The notes: generated from the sequence alone by a model not told the origin. Numbered from the stretch's first letter, positions 52,077 through 61,766 are shown. The stretch is 64,000 nucleotides of DNA from Gottfriedia sp049568075 (GCA_049568075.1 CP144911.1), one strand, 5' to 3'. Numbers and translations are program-made.

Positions 52077-53651
52077 TTAATTGGATTCACGTAATTGTTC
52101 CATCGTACGTAATTCTACTCGGCGAATTTTACCAGAAGTTGTTTTTGGTAGCTCTTGGACAAATTCAATTTTACGTGGATATTTATAAGGAGCAGTAATT
52201 TTTTTCACGTGTTCTTGTAGTTCAGATACTAAGTCATCTTGATTTGTAGTATTTTCAGTCAAAACAACAAATGCTTTAACAACATTTCCACGTAATGGAT
52301 CTGGACTAGCAACAACCGCACATTCTTTTACAAGCTTATGTTGTACTAACGCATCTTCTATTTCAAAAGGACCAATTGTATAACCAGAACTAATAATGAT
52401 GTCGTCACTTCGCCCATCAAACCAATAGTAGCCATCTTCATCTTTCTTAGCTCGGTCACCGGTTAAATAATACTCGCCTTTTCTTTGTGCTTTTGTACGT
52501 TCCATATCATTATAATAATGTTTAAATAATGCTGGTGAGCTTAAATGTACTGCGATATGTCCCACTTCGTTAACCCCAATTGGATTTCCTTCATCATCAA
52601 CGATTTCAACTAAGTTTCCTGGCGTTGGAATACCCATTGAACCTACTTTTGCTTTAATATCCTTCATCGTCCCGATTAATAAAGTATTTTCAGTTTGTCC
52701 ATAACCATCTCTTACATCAACATTGAAATGCTTTTTGAACGTACGGATTACTTCTTGATTTAAAGGCTCTCCTGCTGATACAGCACTTCTTAATGTAGGT
52801 AATTGATATTGATCTAGATTTTCAACCTTTGCCATAAAACGGTATTCGGTTGGCGTACTACAAAATACTGTTATATTTTGCTCCTTTAGTAATGTTAGGA
52901 AAGTATCTGAATCAAATTTCCCTTCATAAAAGAAACCCGTTGCCCCACTGCCTAATGTCGCTAGAAATGGACTCCAAATCCACTTTTGCCACCCTGGACC
53001 TGCAGTTGCCCATACAGTATCATCTTCAGTCACATCTAGCCAATTCGAAGCAACTGTACGAATATGTGCAAACCCCCAACTATGAGTGTGTACAACCCCT
53101 TTAGGATTGCCAGTCGTTCCTGACGTATATGAAATAAACGCTAAGTCATCACTTTTTGTTTCCACAGTTAATACATGTGCTCCACTAATTGCTTGGTCAT
53201 TCAATGAAGTCCACACTGTTTGTTGATTATGAATCGTAAATAATTTATATTTTCCAGTTTTAGCAATATCGCTAAAAGTACCTATATATTCATCATGCGA
53301 AACAATCGCTTTTACTTCACTATGTTCAAGACGGTACTGAATATCCTTAACCGTTAACATTTCAGATCCTGGGATTACAACACATCCAATTTTTAAAATA
53401 GCTAAATAAACTACATAAGTCTCAATACATCTTGGCATCATTACAAAAAGTTTGTCCCCTTTTTCGATGCCACTATTTTTAAATGTAAAAGCATATTGGT
53501 GAACTTTATTATATAGTTCCTTATATGTTAATTGGTGGGATTCTCCATTTATGTCAACCCACTTTAACGCCACTTTATCAGTTGAAGCAAATTTTTCAAT
53601 TTCCCAAACGAGATTATATACTTTTGGAGCGATTAGACTTGTACTGTTCAT
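52077..53651 (-). CDS. ytcI: AMP-forming acyl-CoA synthetase YtcI
   Basis: A 524-aa ANL-family ligase that activates a carboxylic acid to an acyl-CoA. Motifs: SYTSGTTGNPKGVVHTHSW (P-loop), GYGQTEN, YYLTGDRAKKDEDG, and the catalytic-Lys segment PKTTSGKIRR near the C-terminus. The lysine there is a site of acetylation control in the family. It is close to medium/branched-chain ligases (MbcS type), but chain length cannot be read from sequence. Its position upstream of ytcJ supports the name. Confidence 0.85.
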   Translation of the reverse strand: MNSTSLIAPKVYNLVWEIEKFASTDKVALKWVDINGESHQLTYKELYNKVHQYAFTFKNSGIEKGDKLFVMMPRCIETYVVYLAILKIGCVVIPGSEMLTVKDIQYRLEHSEVKAIVSHDEYIGTFSDIAKTGKYKLFTIHNQQTVWTSLNDQAISGAHVLTVETKSDDLAFISYTSGTTGNPKGVVHTHSWGFAHIRTVASNWLDVTEDDTVWATAGPGWQKWIWSPFLATLGSGATGFFYEGKFDSDTFLTLLKEQNITVFCSTPTEYRFMAKVENLDQYQLPTLRSAVSAGEPLNQEVIRTFKKHFNVDVRDGYGQTENTLLIGTMKDIKAKVGSMGIPTPGNLVEIVDDEGNPIGVNEVGHIAVHLSSPALFKHYYNDMERTKAQRKGEYYLTGDRAKKDEDGYYWFDGRSDDIIISSGYTIGPFEIEDALVQHKLVKECAVVASPDPLRGNVVKAFVVLTENTTNQDDLVSELQEHVKKITAPYKYPRKIEFVQELPKTTSGKIRRVELRTMEQLRESN

Positions 53652-53791
53652 CTTAGTTAGTCCCCCTTTTGATCATTACTAAAATTATATTTTGAATTTT
53701 GCAAAATAGAATAATAATGGTTTCGTTAATTGTATAGTCAATTCCTGCTATTTTTCGACTGTTTTTCAGAAAATTTAAACAAAAACTCACA

Positions 53792-53822
53792 AAAAAAATA
53801 AACTACCTAAAAAAGATAGTTT
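53792..53822 (-). terminator. terminator of the aldose-epimerase gene
   Basis: Stem AAACTATC/GGTAGTTT (one mismatch), then TTATTTTTTTT on the minus strand. Confidence 0.6.
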
Positions 53823-53866
53823 AATTCATCAAAATAACGAGCTATACTCCTCGCCTTTCCTGTAAA

Positions 53867-54739
53867 TCAATCGCTTTCAACTGTAATACTGTATGTACAA
53901 GTAAATGTTTCATTAGGTTTTAGCATTTGAATACCAAGTCTATCTTTCATTTCTTTTACTTGGCCGATTTCATCTGCAATTCCATACCACGGTTCAATAC
54001 ATAGAAACGGTGCTGTTTGTGTAGTCCATATTCCAACGTATGGAAACCCCTCAAAATGAACTTTAATTGTATTACTATTATTTTTCGAACGAATTGTCAG
54101 CACGTTTTTATTAAGTTTTTCAAAAATTAATGCATCATCCTTAAAAAGTTCTCGAGTTAATGGTAAGTTTTTAATATTTTGACCGATTAGTTCTCTTTTA
54201 CCACTTCGATATGGTCCTTCTAATTTAATTGTTTCTAATCTTTCTTCCTCTTCAAACTGTAAGTAATAATCCTCAAAACTTTCATCTTCCTTCAGTGGTA
54301 TGTTAAACGCCGGATGAGCACCTATTGAAAATGGCATTGATTTCTGATCATTATTCGTTACAACATAATTAATAAAAACTGTATTGTTCTTAATCTTATA
54401 ATTAATATTTAATGAAAATTGAAATGGATATTTTAAAAGCGTGTGTTCACTACTGATTAACTCATAGTTAATATAGTCTTCTTTCATTTCAGTTAATTGA
54501 AAATCCATATCTCTTGCAAAACCATGTTGAGAAAGCTCATAAACTTTATTATCCACTTTATATTGATTATCAATTAATTTACCAACATTCGGAAATAAAA
54601 CAGGTGCATGTCTCCCCCAATAAGCAGGATCAGCATTCCATAAATAATTTAAATTATCTTTTTTTGTAAAGATACCCGTCAACTCTGCTCCCTGTGATTT
54701 AGTTGTAATTTTAATAAATTCATTTTCGATATTTGACAT
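53867..54739 (-). CDS. Aldose 1-epimerase family protein
   Basis: A 290-aa galactose-mutarotase-like beta-sandwich protein. The conserved residues are HGFARD (His, Arg), GAHPAFN (His) and the general-base Glu in LCIEPWYGIAD. It is closest to the LacX-type group, whose sugar is often unknown. The ATG follows AAAGGAGAG. No sugar operon surrounds it, so its substrate cannot be inferred from neighbours. Confidence 0.85.
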   Translation of the reverse strand: MSNIENEFIKITTKSQGAELTGIFTKKDNLNYLWNADPAYWGRHAPVLFPNVGKLIDNQYKVDNKVYELSQHGFARDMDFQLTEMKEDYINYELISSEHTLLKYPFQFSLNINYKIKNNTVFINYVVTNNDQKSMPFSIGAHPAFNIPLKEDESFEDYYLQFEEEERLETIKLEGPYRSGKRELIGQNIKNLPLTRELFKDDALIFEKLNKNVLTIRSKNNSNTIKVHFEGFPYVGIWTTQTAPFLCIEPWYGIADEIGQVKEMKDRLGIQMLKPNETFTCTYSITVESD

Positions 54740-54811
54740 GAACAGGTCTCTCCTTTAATTTATTCCCTCAATTATAGCAAAGTTAATCTTAAATATTAAA
54801 TCAAGCGAAAT

Positions 54812-54840
54812 AGAAAAGAGGTAGGTTTTACCCTACCCCT
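54812..54840 (-). terminator. SASP terminator
   Basis: 9-bp stem AGGGGTAGG/CCTACCTCT (54840-54832 with 54825-54817, one wobble), then TTTTCTATTT on the minus strand. Confidence 0.8.
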
Positions 54841-54864
54841 TAATCCATAATTATTTAAATTTTA

Positions 54865-55074
54865 TTATCGAGAAAATCCACCAAGGCTTTGTTCAGCCAT
54901 TTGTACTAAACGCTTTGTGATTTCACCACCAACAGAACCATTAGCACGTGAAGTTGAATCTGGACCAAGGTTTACACCAAATTCTGTAGCGATTTCATAC
55001 TTCATTTGGTTTAAAGCATTCTCAGCACCATCAACTAATAATTGATTGCTACCTGAATTATTTCTATTTGACAT
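54865..55074 (-). CDS. sspA: Alpha/beta-type small acid-soluble spore protein
   Basis: A 69-aa alpha/beta SASP that saturates spore DNA and protects it from UV and heat. Features: the GPR cleavage region ATEFGVNLG (cut expected between Glu and Phe), and the C-terminal signature NGSVGGEITKRLVQMAEQ. The ribosome site is AAGGAGGTG. It is monocistronic. A SigG promoter is expected, but I could not fit one with correct spacing. Position next to thiI matches sspA of B. subtilis. Confidence 0.93.
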   Translation of the reverse strand: MSNRNNSGSNQLLVDGAENALNQMKYEIATEFGVNLGPDSTSRANGSVGGEITKRLVQMAEQSLGGFSR

Positions 55075-55155
55075 GTGTTGTCACCTCCTTGTGAGTATAG
55101 AGTGTGATAAAACACAAATCTTCATTCATATTTCTACTGGTAATTTTTAGTAATT

Positions 55156-56385
55156 TTATAAAAGTGCGTCGATATCGATTTCTTCTTCTTTTGTTGACGT
55201 TTGATTTCGAATCATTTCGTTCTCAAAAATGATTGATTCTCTATTAACTACAGCTTCATTTATTAGTTCAGTAAAGTCAAAACGACTCTCGTAACGAGCC
55301 ACTTTATCACGTTTTGGTTTTGTAGTTGGATTAGCTGGAGTAAAAATTGTACAGCAATCCTCATAAGGTCTAATACTGATATCATACGTATCAATTTTTT
55401 TAGCAATATCCATAATCTCTAATTTATCCATAGCTAATAGTGGTCTTAAAACTGGATAATTAGTTACTTCATTGATTGTATGCATACTTTCCAATGTTTG
55501 GCTTGCCACTTGACCTAAACTTTCACCAGTTGCTAAAGCAAGTGCTTTTCGATCAACAGAAACTTGCTCTGCAATTTTAAGCATAACACGTCTCATGATT
55601 GTCATTGTGTAGCTTGCAGGCATTTCTTTATGAATTGCTTTTTGAATTTCAGTAAATGGTATAACATGTAAAGTCACTCGTCTACAATATCTAGTTAATT
55701 TACTTGCTAAATCAAATACTTTTTGTTTTGCACGATCACTCGTAAAAGGAGGACTTTCAAAATGAATCGCCTCTATTGACACACCTCGTTTTAATAACAT
55801 GTACGCTGCTACTGGGCTATCGATTCCACCAGAAAGTAATAACATAACTTTTCCACCAACTCCAACTGGATAGCCACCTGCACCATATTCTTCTCCACAA
55901 GTAATATATGTAGCATCATCACGCACTTCTACTCGAACAGCTACATCTGGCTGATGAACATCTACAGATAAGTGTTCAGTATTTTGAAGAATATACCCAC
56001 CTAGCTCGCGATTTAACTGTGGCGTATTTAATGGGAATTGTTTATAACTACGTTGTACGTTAACTTTAAACGTTTTAACACTATCACCAAGCTCGTTAAT
56101 AGCTTCAAGAGCACCTTTTTTAATTGCATCTAATTCAGTATCAACTTTTCTAGCATAACTAAACGTATGAATTCCGAAAACTTCCTTTAGGTTGGCAGCA
56201 ACCTTCTCATGGTCTTCACCATTTAATTTTATATACATACGATCACGCGTTGCAGTGATTTTAATTTTTTCATAAGCTTTTAATCGATTTCGAACATTTT
56301 CTCTTAATATACTTGTAAATCGACCTCGATTTTTTCCTTTTGTAGTCATTTCTCCATAGCGAATTAAAATATATTCTACATTCAT
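55156..56385 (-). CDS. thiI: tRNA 4-thiouridine sulfurtransferase ThiI
   Basis: ThiI makes 4-thiouridine in tRNA. The 409-aa protein has an N-terminal ferredoxin-like/THUMP region (about 1-165) and the PP-loop SGGIDSPVAAYMLLKRG near 180-196. It lacks the rhodanese domain of the enterobacterial enzyme, as is normal for Bacillus, where NifZ delivers sulfur directly. It begins 4 nt after nifZ, its ribosome site overlapping the nifZ stop. Confidence 0.95.
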   Translation of the reverse strand: MNVEYILIRYGEMTTKGKNRGRFTSILRENVRNRLKAYEKIKITATRDRMYIKLNGEDHEKVAANLKEVFGIHTFSYARKVDTELDAIKKGALEAINELGDSVKTFKVNVQRSYKQFPLNTPQLNRELGGYILQNTEHLSVDVHQPDVAVRVEVRDDATYITCGEEYGAGGYPVGVGGKVMLLLSGGIDSPVAAYMLLKRGVSIEAIHFESPPFTSDRAKQKVFDLASKLTRYCRRVTLHVIPFTEIQKAIHKEMPASYTMTIMRRVMLKIAEQVSVDRKALALATGESLGQVASQTLESMHTINEVTNYPVLRPLLAMDKLEIMDIAKKIDTYDISIRPYEDCCTIFTPANPTTKPKRDKVARYESRFDFTELINEAVVNRESIIFENEMIRNQTSTKEEEIDIDALL

Positions 56386-56389
56386 GCTG

Positions 56390-57532
56390 TTACCCCATTA
56401 TTTTATATAAATTTTTAATTACTTCTTTAATTATTTTGTTAAACTGCTCTACTTCAATCATTGTATTTTCATAAGAAAGACTTATTCTGACAGCACTACT
56501 TGCTACTTTTTCGTTCTTACCCATACTTTGTAGTACTCGGCTTATCTCAAAAGTTTTAGAAGAACATGCTGATTTTGTAGAAATAAAAACATTTTCTTCA
56601 GATAGAGCATGGACAATTACTTCAGGCTTTAATCCTACAAATGAAATATTTATTATATGTGGAGCAAAATCTGATTGTGGTGAGTTCAATACAGTATAGT
56701 CAATCATCTCTAAATTTTGAATGAGCGCGTTTCTCATGTTATATAGGTGATCATTCATTGTTTTTTGTTTTTCTAGCGTGATTCTTAACGCTTTTGCCAT
56801 CGCAACAATTCCTGCTAGATTTTCCGTTCCTGAACGAATCTCTCTTTCCTGTGAACCACCTGTCATTAAAGATGATAATGTTACACCTTCTCTAATATAT
56901 AAAATTCCAGTTCCTTTTACACTATGAAATTTATGACCAGAAATAGATAATAAATCGATCGCAGCTTGTTTAATATTTAATGGTACTTTCCCTACCCCTT
57001 GAACCGCGTCAACATGGAAAAATACTTTAGGATAATCCGTTAATAATCGCCCAATTTCGGCTATCGGTTGAATTGCTCCTGTTTCATTATTTACATGAAT
57101 GACAGAAACTAATATCGTATCATCTCTTAACGCATTTTTTAATTGGTCAACAGAAATAAACCCATCTTCGTTTGGGGATAAGTAGGTTACTTCAAATCCT
57201 AGATCCTCTAATTGTTTGTACGCTTCATAAATTGACGGATGTTCAATTTCAGTCGTAATTAAATGCTTCCCCCTTGAACGATGCATCATGGCAGTTCCTT
57301 TTATTGCTAAATTATTACCCTCTGTTCCACCTGATGTAAAGATGATCTCTGATGGTTGAACTGATAAAAGCTCTGCAATTTGGTTTCTAGCTTTTGAGAG
57401 TAATTGCTCTGAGCGTCCACCTAGCTTATGAATCGAAGAGGGATTTCCAAAAAATTGGTCCGAAACAGTCATATATGTGTCTAATACCTCTTTATAAGGC
57501 TTAGTAGTCGCGCTATTATCAAAATAAATCAT
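56390..57532 (-). CDS. nifZ: Cysteine desulfurase NifZ
   Basis: PLP-dependent desulfurase paired with ThiI for tRNA thiolation. The 380-aa protein has the PLP Lys in SISGHKFHSVKGTG, SGGTEGNNLAIKG, and the active Cys in STKSACSSKT. ATG 57532 follows GGAGGT at 9 nt, and the family start MIYFDNSATTKP fits; the longer frame does not. Immediately upstream of thiI. Confidence 0.94.
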   Translation of the reverse strand: MIYFDNSATTKPYKEVLDTYMTVSDQFFGNPSSIHKLGGRSEQLLSKARNQIAELLSVQPSEIIFTSGGTEGNNLAIKGTAMMHRSRGKHLITTEIEHPSIYEAYKQLEDLGFEVTYLSPNEDGFISVDQLKNALRDDTILVSVIHVNNETGAIQPIAEIGRLLTDYPKVFFHVDAVQGVGKVPLNIKQAAIDLLSISGHKFHSVKGTGILYIREGVTLSSLMTGGSQEREIRSGTENLAGIVAMAKALRITLEKQKTMNDHLYNMRNALIQNLEMIDYTVLNSPQSDFAPHIINISFVGLKPEVIVHALSEENVFISTKSACSSKTFEISRVLQSMGKNEKVASSAVRISLSYENTMIEVEQFNKIIKEVIKNLYKIMG

Positions 57533-57609
57533 ATTTTTTTGTACCTCCATATTGCTTGAGTCCATTTTTCATTATATCTGAAAACAGACGAAACCCCTAA
57601 GATTTACAT

Positions 57610-59328
57610 CTATAGGGGTAGTGTGTACTTTTGTTCACTTAGTATTTCTTGTAATTTATCGATTGCACCAGGTTCAATTTTTTCAATTGAAACGGCAGCT
57701 TCTTCTAGAGCTTCGTTATATTGAAATTCTCTAAATAATTGCTCTGCCTTGTCCATTGACGTTGCCATTTGTTCATTTTTACTTCTATAGCGATTTCCAT
57801 ATTGTATCACTTTTTCTACGAAATACCCTTGTTCAATCATATATTTCGTATCATTATAGCAAACATGTACAGCTGTTGCTGCTTTTTCTAGTAAAAATGA
57901 AACATGCGTCATTTTTAATGGCTTTTTCTCTAATTCCAAATAAACAATTTGCATACTTTCTTGAGCATCTTGTATTTGTTTCATAGAAGAAACTGGCATA
58001 CCAGGTAAATTAGAAATTTGAACAAGACGTTTGACCTCTAACATTAATCGTTTCATTTCAATTAATTGATCACGAGCTTGTAATTCATCTTTTCGAAGTG
58101 CTTTTAGCATTTCAACATACATCAAATGAGATTCTTTAACATCTTCCATTTGCTTTTTTAATAAATCTAATTCTTCTCTTATTACAGAAAATGCAAGATC
58201 TTGTTCTGCTACACGGATCTGCAATAATTCAAAGCGTTTTGTAATGATGCTTACTTGCTTTTCAACCATTTTTTGTGCTTGAGTATCTTCATCACTTAAT
58301 TCATAAATTTGCTGAACTAATTGAGTCTCTTCTTTTGTTTTCAAATTATCTTCTCGAATACTTTGAATTTCTTCCTGAGAAGTCCATATTTCTTTTTCTA
58401 CTACAAATTTACTCTCTACTTCTTTTTCTAATAAATCATAGATTGAATCGACTTTTGCTTTCACAAATTCAAGCTTATCATTCGCTTCTGTGATTTCTAG
58501 TTTTTTAATTAATTCGACACAGTCGATACATATTTTAGAACAATCAATTGTTTCATTTTCTAATGCTTCAAAATCAAGCACATATCCATCTGCTTTCATT
58601 TGCTTTAAACCATCAGTTAAATTATGTATTTGAGAGGGCATTGTAGTAGAAGATTCAATATATAAATCCGGTATGATTTGCATATTTGTTTTTAGTATAT
58701 GTACTTGATCAGCAATTTCTTTCACTAAGCCTCTTGCTTCTAAATAGTTTCCTTTTTCAGTTGTGTCATTAAATAATTGAATTTGTTGTTTGATATCATC
58801 CATTTTTTGTTCCAACTGAGTTTCAGAAATTGAATATAAATGACGATGAGTTAATAAAAGCTTTCTTTGCTCAAGATACTCTTGGTTTAACATTTCAATA
58901 TCCGAATTATTTTGTTCTTCGCTACCTACTAGGTCACTTACCTCATTTAGAATTTTATCGATGCTTGATTCAGCTTCAGTTAGGCTTCCCTCAATTTCAC
59001 TAATCCCTGCTTTAGCTTTCATGAAATGATATTTATTAATTGCCTCATCTATTTCTGAGATGGAATCAGTTACTTTTGGTAAAAAAGTTGTAACTAGTTC
59101 ATCCCAATCGGTTCTCCATTTATCAAAAAGCTCTTCCGTTTGGCCGGTCATATTTAAGGCCTTTAGCTTTGAAAGTTCATCCGTAACTGGCTTACTCATT
59201 AACTGCATTCTCCACGATTCAAGTTCATCGAGTTTTTTGAATAAACGTTGTCGAATTGTTAAGGCTACAATCATTAATGCGATAACAATAGCTATTACGA
59301 CTAAAATTACATAGAATGTCATTGTCAT
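57610..59328 (-). CDS. ezrA: Septation ring formation regulator EzrA
   Basis: EzrA is a membrane-anchored negative regulator of FtsZ ring assembly and a link to cell-wall synthesis. One N-terminal membrane helix (about 5-25) is followed by spectrin-like coiled-coil repeats (YHFMKAKAGISEIEG; VQIYELSDEDTQAQK) to the C-terminus, about 572 aa in all. The motif KALNMTGQTEELFDKWR matches B. subtilis EzrA closely. The start is uncertain: ATG 59328 or ATG 59322, with AAAGGAGGT 12 nt before the first; ATG 59358 lies upstream of that site. Confidence 0.93.
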   Translation of the reverse strand: MTMTFYVILVVIAIVIALMIVALTIRQRLFKKLDELESWRMQLMSKPVTDELSKLKALNMTGQTEELFDKWRTDWDELVTTFLPKVTDSISEIDEAINKYHFMKAKAGISEIEGSLTEAESSIDKILNEVSDLVGSEEQNNSDIEMLNQEYLEQRKLLLTHRHLYSISETQLEQKMDDIKQQIQLFNDTTEKGNYLEARGLVKEIADQVHILKTNMQIIPDLYIESSTTMPSQIHNLTDGLKQMKADGYVLDFEALENETIDCSKICIDCVELIKKLEITEANDKLEFVKAKVDSIYDLLEKEVESKFVVEKEIWTSQEEIQSIREDNLKTKEETQLVQQIYELSDEDTQAQKMVEKQVSIITKRFELLQIRVAEQDLAFSVIREELDLLKKQMEDVKESHLMYVEMLKALRKDELQARDQLIEMKRLMLEVKRLVQISNLPGMPVSSMKQIQDAQESMQIVYLELEKKPLKMTHVSFLLEKAATAVHVCYNDTKYMIEQGYFVEKVIQYGNRYRSKNEQMATSMDKAEQLFREFQYNEALEEAAVSIEKIEPGAIDKLQEILSEQKYTLPL

Positions 59329-59540
59329 TTTCCCTGATGTACCTCCTTTTACTGCCATCTGAATCTATTTATTTGAACGTTATTTTTTGAGTTAATAAAT
59401 CGCTATTTATTTAGGTCATAGTTAATAATAACATGATAAAGTTGATTTTTGGCTTAATTTTTTCAATTTTTTCATATTTTTATCAAACTATAATAAATAC
59501 TGTAAAAGCTTGTAGAAATTTCAGATTTTCAAACAACGAA

Positions 59541-59580
59541 AAACGCCTTTTCATTGTGATTTTTCACAATGAAAAAGGCG
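59541..59580 (-). terminator. refZ terminator
   Basis: Stem of about 16 bp GCCTTTTTCATTGTGA/TCACAATGAAAAGGC (59578-59563 with 59558-59544), 4-nt loop, then TTTTT on the minus strand. Confidence 0.9.
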
Positions 59581-59585
59581 AACTT

Positions 59586-60233
59586 TTAGGATGACAGTTC
59601 TACTCGACTAACTAGTCTCTCATCCATATCGAATAGTGATTCGATCCACTTCTCAACATACTCTTTATATCTTTCAAAAAAATACATATCATTTTGTTTT
59701 ATATACAATACTTCATTTAAATAGCTTGGAAATAAGTACGGTGTTGAAAGGAAGGATTTTAATTGGACGAAAAAGACTGAAAATGGCATTGTTAGTTTCA
59801 CATTAGACATACGAATAGCATCATAAATTTGAGTAAATGTATAACGCTCTCTTGCTAAATAAGTCATCATAATTTCACGAATGAAGACCGAGTCGATTGT
59901 CAGCTCTCTGTAAAAAATCGAAGCATATTCCTTTTTTAAAAAGTAATAATTAAGTACTTCACCAACAAGGTTCATTAAAATTACATTTGCGTTTTTATCA
60001 TACAATGACAAACTATGTTTATCTAAAATTTCAACGTATCCTTCTAAAAAATCTACTATGATATGTTCAAGTAAACCTTGTTTACCTTTAAAATAATATG
60101 AAATCGTCGCAATATTTACATTTGCTTTTTTAGAAATGTCCCTTACTGAAGTACCATGGTATCCATTAATTTTAAATAACGTAAGCGCTGTCTCGATGAC
60201 TTTCTTCTTTGTTGCAAGTTTATCTTGCTCCAT
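59586..60233 (-). CDS. refZ: TetR-family regulator RefZ
   Basis: RefZ (YttP) binds near-oriC motifs and helps place the FtsZ ring during sporulation. The 215-aa protein has a TetR helix-turn-helix (TSVRDISKKANVNIATISYYF, motif core RDISKKANVN and ISYYFKGKQGLLEH) in residues 8-58 and a helical C-terminal domain. ATG 60233 follows GAGGGTG; the GTG at 60242 overlaps it. Divergent from ytsP and next to ezrA as in B. subtilis, supporting RefZ over other TetR proteins. Confidence 0.9.
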   Translation of the reverse strand: MEQDKLATKKKVIETALTLFKINGYHGTSVRDISKKANVNIATISYYFKGKQGLLEHIIVDFLEGYVEILDKHSLSLYDKNANVILMNLVGEVLNYYFLKKEYASIFYRELTIDSVFIREIMMTYLARERYTFTQIYDAIRMSNVKLTMPFSVFFVQLKSFLSTPYLFPSYLNEVLYIKQNDMYFFERYKEYVEKWIESLFDMDERLVSRVELSS

Positions 60234-60338
60234 ACTCGTCACCCTCTTTTACAACATCAATTCCTTTATTAATTAGCGAAATACTGATAAAATCCTCTAC
60301 AAATCGGTCGACAAAATCACCAGTATTCTTTCGAAATA

Positions 60339-60347
60339 TGCTATGAT
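60339..60347 (+). promoter_or_regulatory. ytsP extended -10
   Basis: TGCTATGAT, an extended -10 (TATGAT at 60342-60347) 32 bp before the ytsP start; the -35 is unclear. Confidence 0.45.
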
Positions 60348-60379
60348 ATTTCACATGAAATAGGGAAAGGGGTCTACAA

Positions 60380-60868
60380 ATGTTTCAAAAAGTCGAATAT
60401 TCAGGTACAAAAGAACAACAATATAATACTCTAACAGCTCAAGTTAAAGCTTTAATAGATGGTGAACATAACCTAATTGCTAATTTAGCAAATACATCTG
60501 CCTTATTAAATCAGTTTTTACACCAAATAAATTGGGTAGGATTTTATTTAAAAGATGGCGATCGCAATGAATTAGTATTAGGCCCATTTGTAGGTCTTCC
60601 TGCTTGTGTACGTATACCATACGGCAAGGGAGTTTGCGGTACATCTGCTCAAACAAAAACAGTTCAAAGAATCGATAATGTTCACGATTTCCCTGGCCAC
60701 ATCGCTTGTGACGCTGCATCAAATTCAGAGATCGTTATTCCTTTAATTCATAATGGTGAAGTAATTGGTGTATTAGATATCGATAGTCCGGAATTCAATC
60801 GTTTTGATGAAACGGATCAAAAATATCTTCAAGCAATCGTAAATTTAATTGAAGAAACAATTAAATAA
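60380..60868 (+). CDS. ytsP: Free methionine-(R)-sulfoxide reductase (GAF domain)
   Basis: A 162-aa single GAF domain of the fRMsr type, which reduces free methionine-R-sulfoxide. The three Cys positions of the family are present: C76 (GLPACVRIP), C86 (GKGVCGTS) and C110 (HIACDAAS), with the right spacing. ATG follows AGGGGAAAGGGG. Between refZ and rpsD as in B. subtilis. Confidence 0.92.
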   Translation: MFQKVEYSGTKEQQYNTLTAQVKALIDGEHNLIANLANTSALLNQFLHQINWVGFYLKDGDRNELVLGPFVGLPACVRIPYGKGVCGTSAQTKTVQRIDNVHDFPGHIACDAASNSEIVIPLIHNGEVIGVLDIDSPEFNRFDETDQKYLQAIVNLIEETIK

Positions 60869-60882
60869 GAAAATTAATTTCT

Positions 60883-60917
60883 AAAGGAATCCTTTATTGG
60901 ATTTCTTTTTTCTTTTT
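60883..60917 (+). terminator. ytsP terminator
   Basis: 10-bp stem AAAGGAATCC/GGATTTCTTT (one wobble), 6-nt loop, then TTCTTTTT. Confidence 0.8.
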
Positions 60918-60943
60918 ATAAAAAGCTAAAAACAAAACTGCCC

Positions 60944-60972
60944 TTGACTATTTTATACTATCTGGTTATAAT
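60944..60972 (+). promoter_or_regulatory. rpsD promoter
   Basis: -35 TTGACT (60944-60949), 17-bp spacer, -10 TATAAT (60967-60972): near-consensus SigA, fitting a highly expressed ribosomal gene. Confidence 0.85.
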
Positions 60973-60978
60973 ATTTTT

Positions 60979-61148
60979 TGTGTAAAATAACGCAGCGTTG
61001 TAAGCACAGGCTTGATATTTATTTTGTTCCTCTACTGTTAAGAGGTGTCATCGCGTAACTCTGGCTGCTGGAGCGAGGATACATGAAAGCAAAATAAACA
61101 AACTGGGGCTACACGAACGTTTTTATTTTACTCCAAAATAAAAACTAA
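60979..61148 (+). promoter_or_regulatory. rpsD leader, S4 autoregulatory RNA
   Basis: About 185 nt of structured leader before rpsD. In B. subtilis S4 represses rpsD by binding a leader resembling its 16S rRNA target. Here TAACT...GGCTGCTGG..GCGAGGATAC (61056-61082) resembles the 16S helix-18 region (TAACT...CCAGCAGCCGCGG..ATAC), and CCTCTACTGTTAAGAGG (61029-61045) forms a hairpin. Confidence 0.75.
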
Positions 61149-61163
61149 AGGAGGAGACAATCA

Positions 61164-61766
61164 ATGTCTCGTTATACAGGATCTACTTGGAAATTATCTC
61201 GCCGTTTAGGCATTTCATTAAGCGGAACAGGTAAAGAATTAGAAAAACGCCCTTACGCACCAGGTCAACACGGACCTAACCAACGTAAAAAATTATCAGA
61301 ATACGGTTTACAATTACAAGAGAAGCAAAAGCTTCGTCACATGTTTGGTGTTAATGAGCGCCAATTCCGTCGCACTTTTGATATCGCTGGTAAATTAGCT
61401 GGTAAACACGGTGAAAACTTCATGATCTTATTAGAAACTCGTTTAGACAACGTAGTTTACCGTATGGGTCTTGCTCGTACTCGTCGTGCTGCTCGTCAAT
61501 TAGTTAACCACGGTCACATCTTAGTTGATGGCAAACGTGTAGACATCCCTTCTTTCCGCGTGAAAATTGGCCAAACTATCAGCTTACGTGAAAAATCACA
61601 AAACTTAGCTGTAGTTAAAGAAGCTGTTGAAGTTAACAACTTTGTACCTGAGTACATCACTTTCAACGCTGACAAATTAGAAGGTACTTTCAACCGCTTA
61701 CCAGAGCGTTCTGAATTACCAGCTGAAATCAACGAAGCTCTTATCGTTGAATTCTACAACCGTTAA
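61164..61766 (+). CDS. rpsD: 30S ribosomal protein S4
   Basis: Primary 16S rRNA-binding protein that starts small-subunit assembly. The 200-aa protein begins MSRYTGSTWKLSRRLGISL. It carries the S4 domain with RLDNVVYRMGLARTRRAARQ and LVNHGHILVDGKRVDIPSF near 90-125. The ribosome site AAAGGAGGAG is strong, and codon use is biased to highly expressed types. It has its own promoter, leader and terminator. This is the Bacillus single-gene rpsD unit. In B. subtilis tyrS lies next to it; it is absent here. Confidence 0.98.
   Translation: MSRYTGSTWKLSRRLGISLSGTGKELEKRPYAPGQHGPNQRKKLSEYGLQLQEKQKLRHMFGVNERQFRRTFDIAGKLAGKHGENFMILLETRLDNVVYRMGLARTRRAARQLVNHGHILVDGKRVDIPSFRVKIGQTISLREKSQNLAVVKEAVEVNNFVPEYITFNADKLEGTFNRLPERSELPAEINEALIVEFYNR

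Noticed and set aside
55075..55155. SigG promoter of the SASP gene
   Set aside because: GAATG and TATACTC look similar to SigG elements, but the spacing is about 23 bp, too long.
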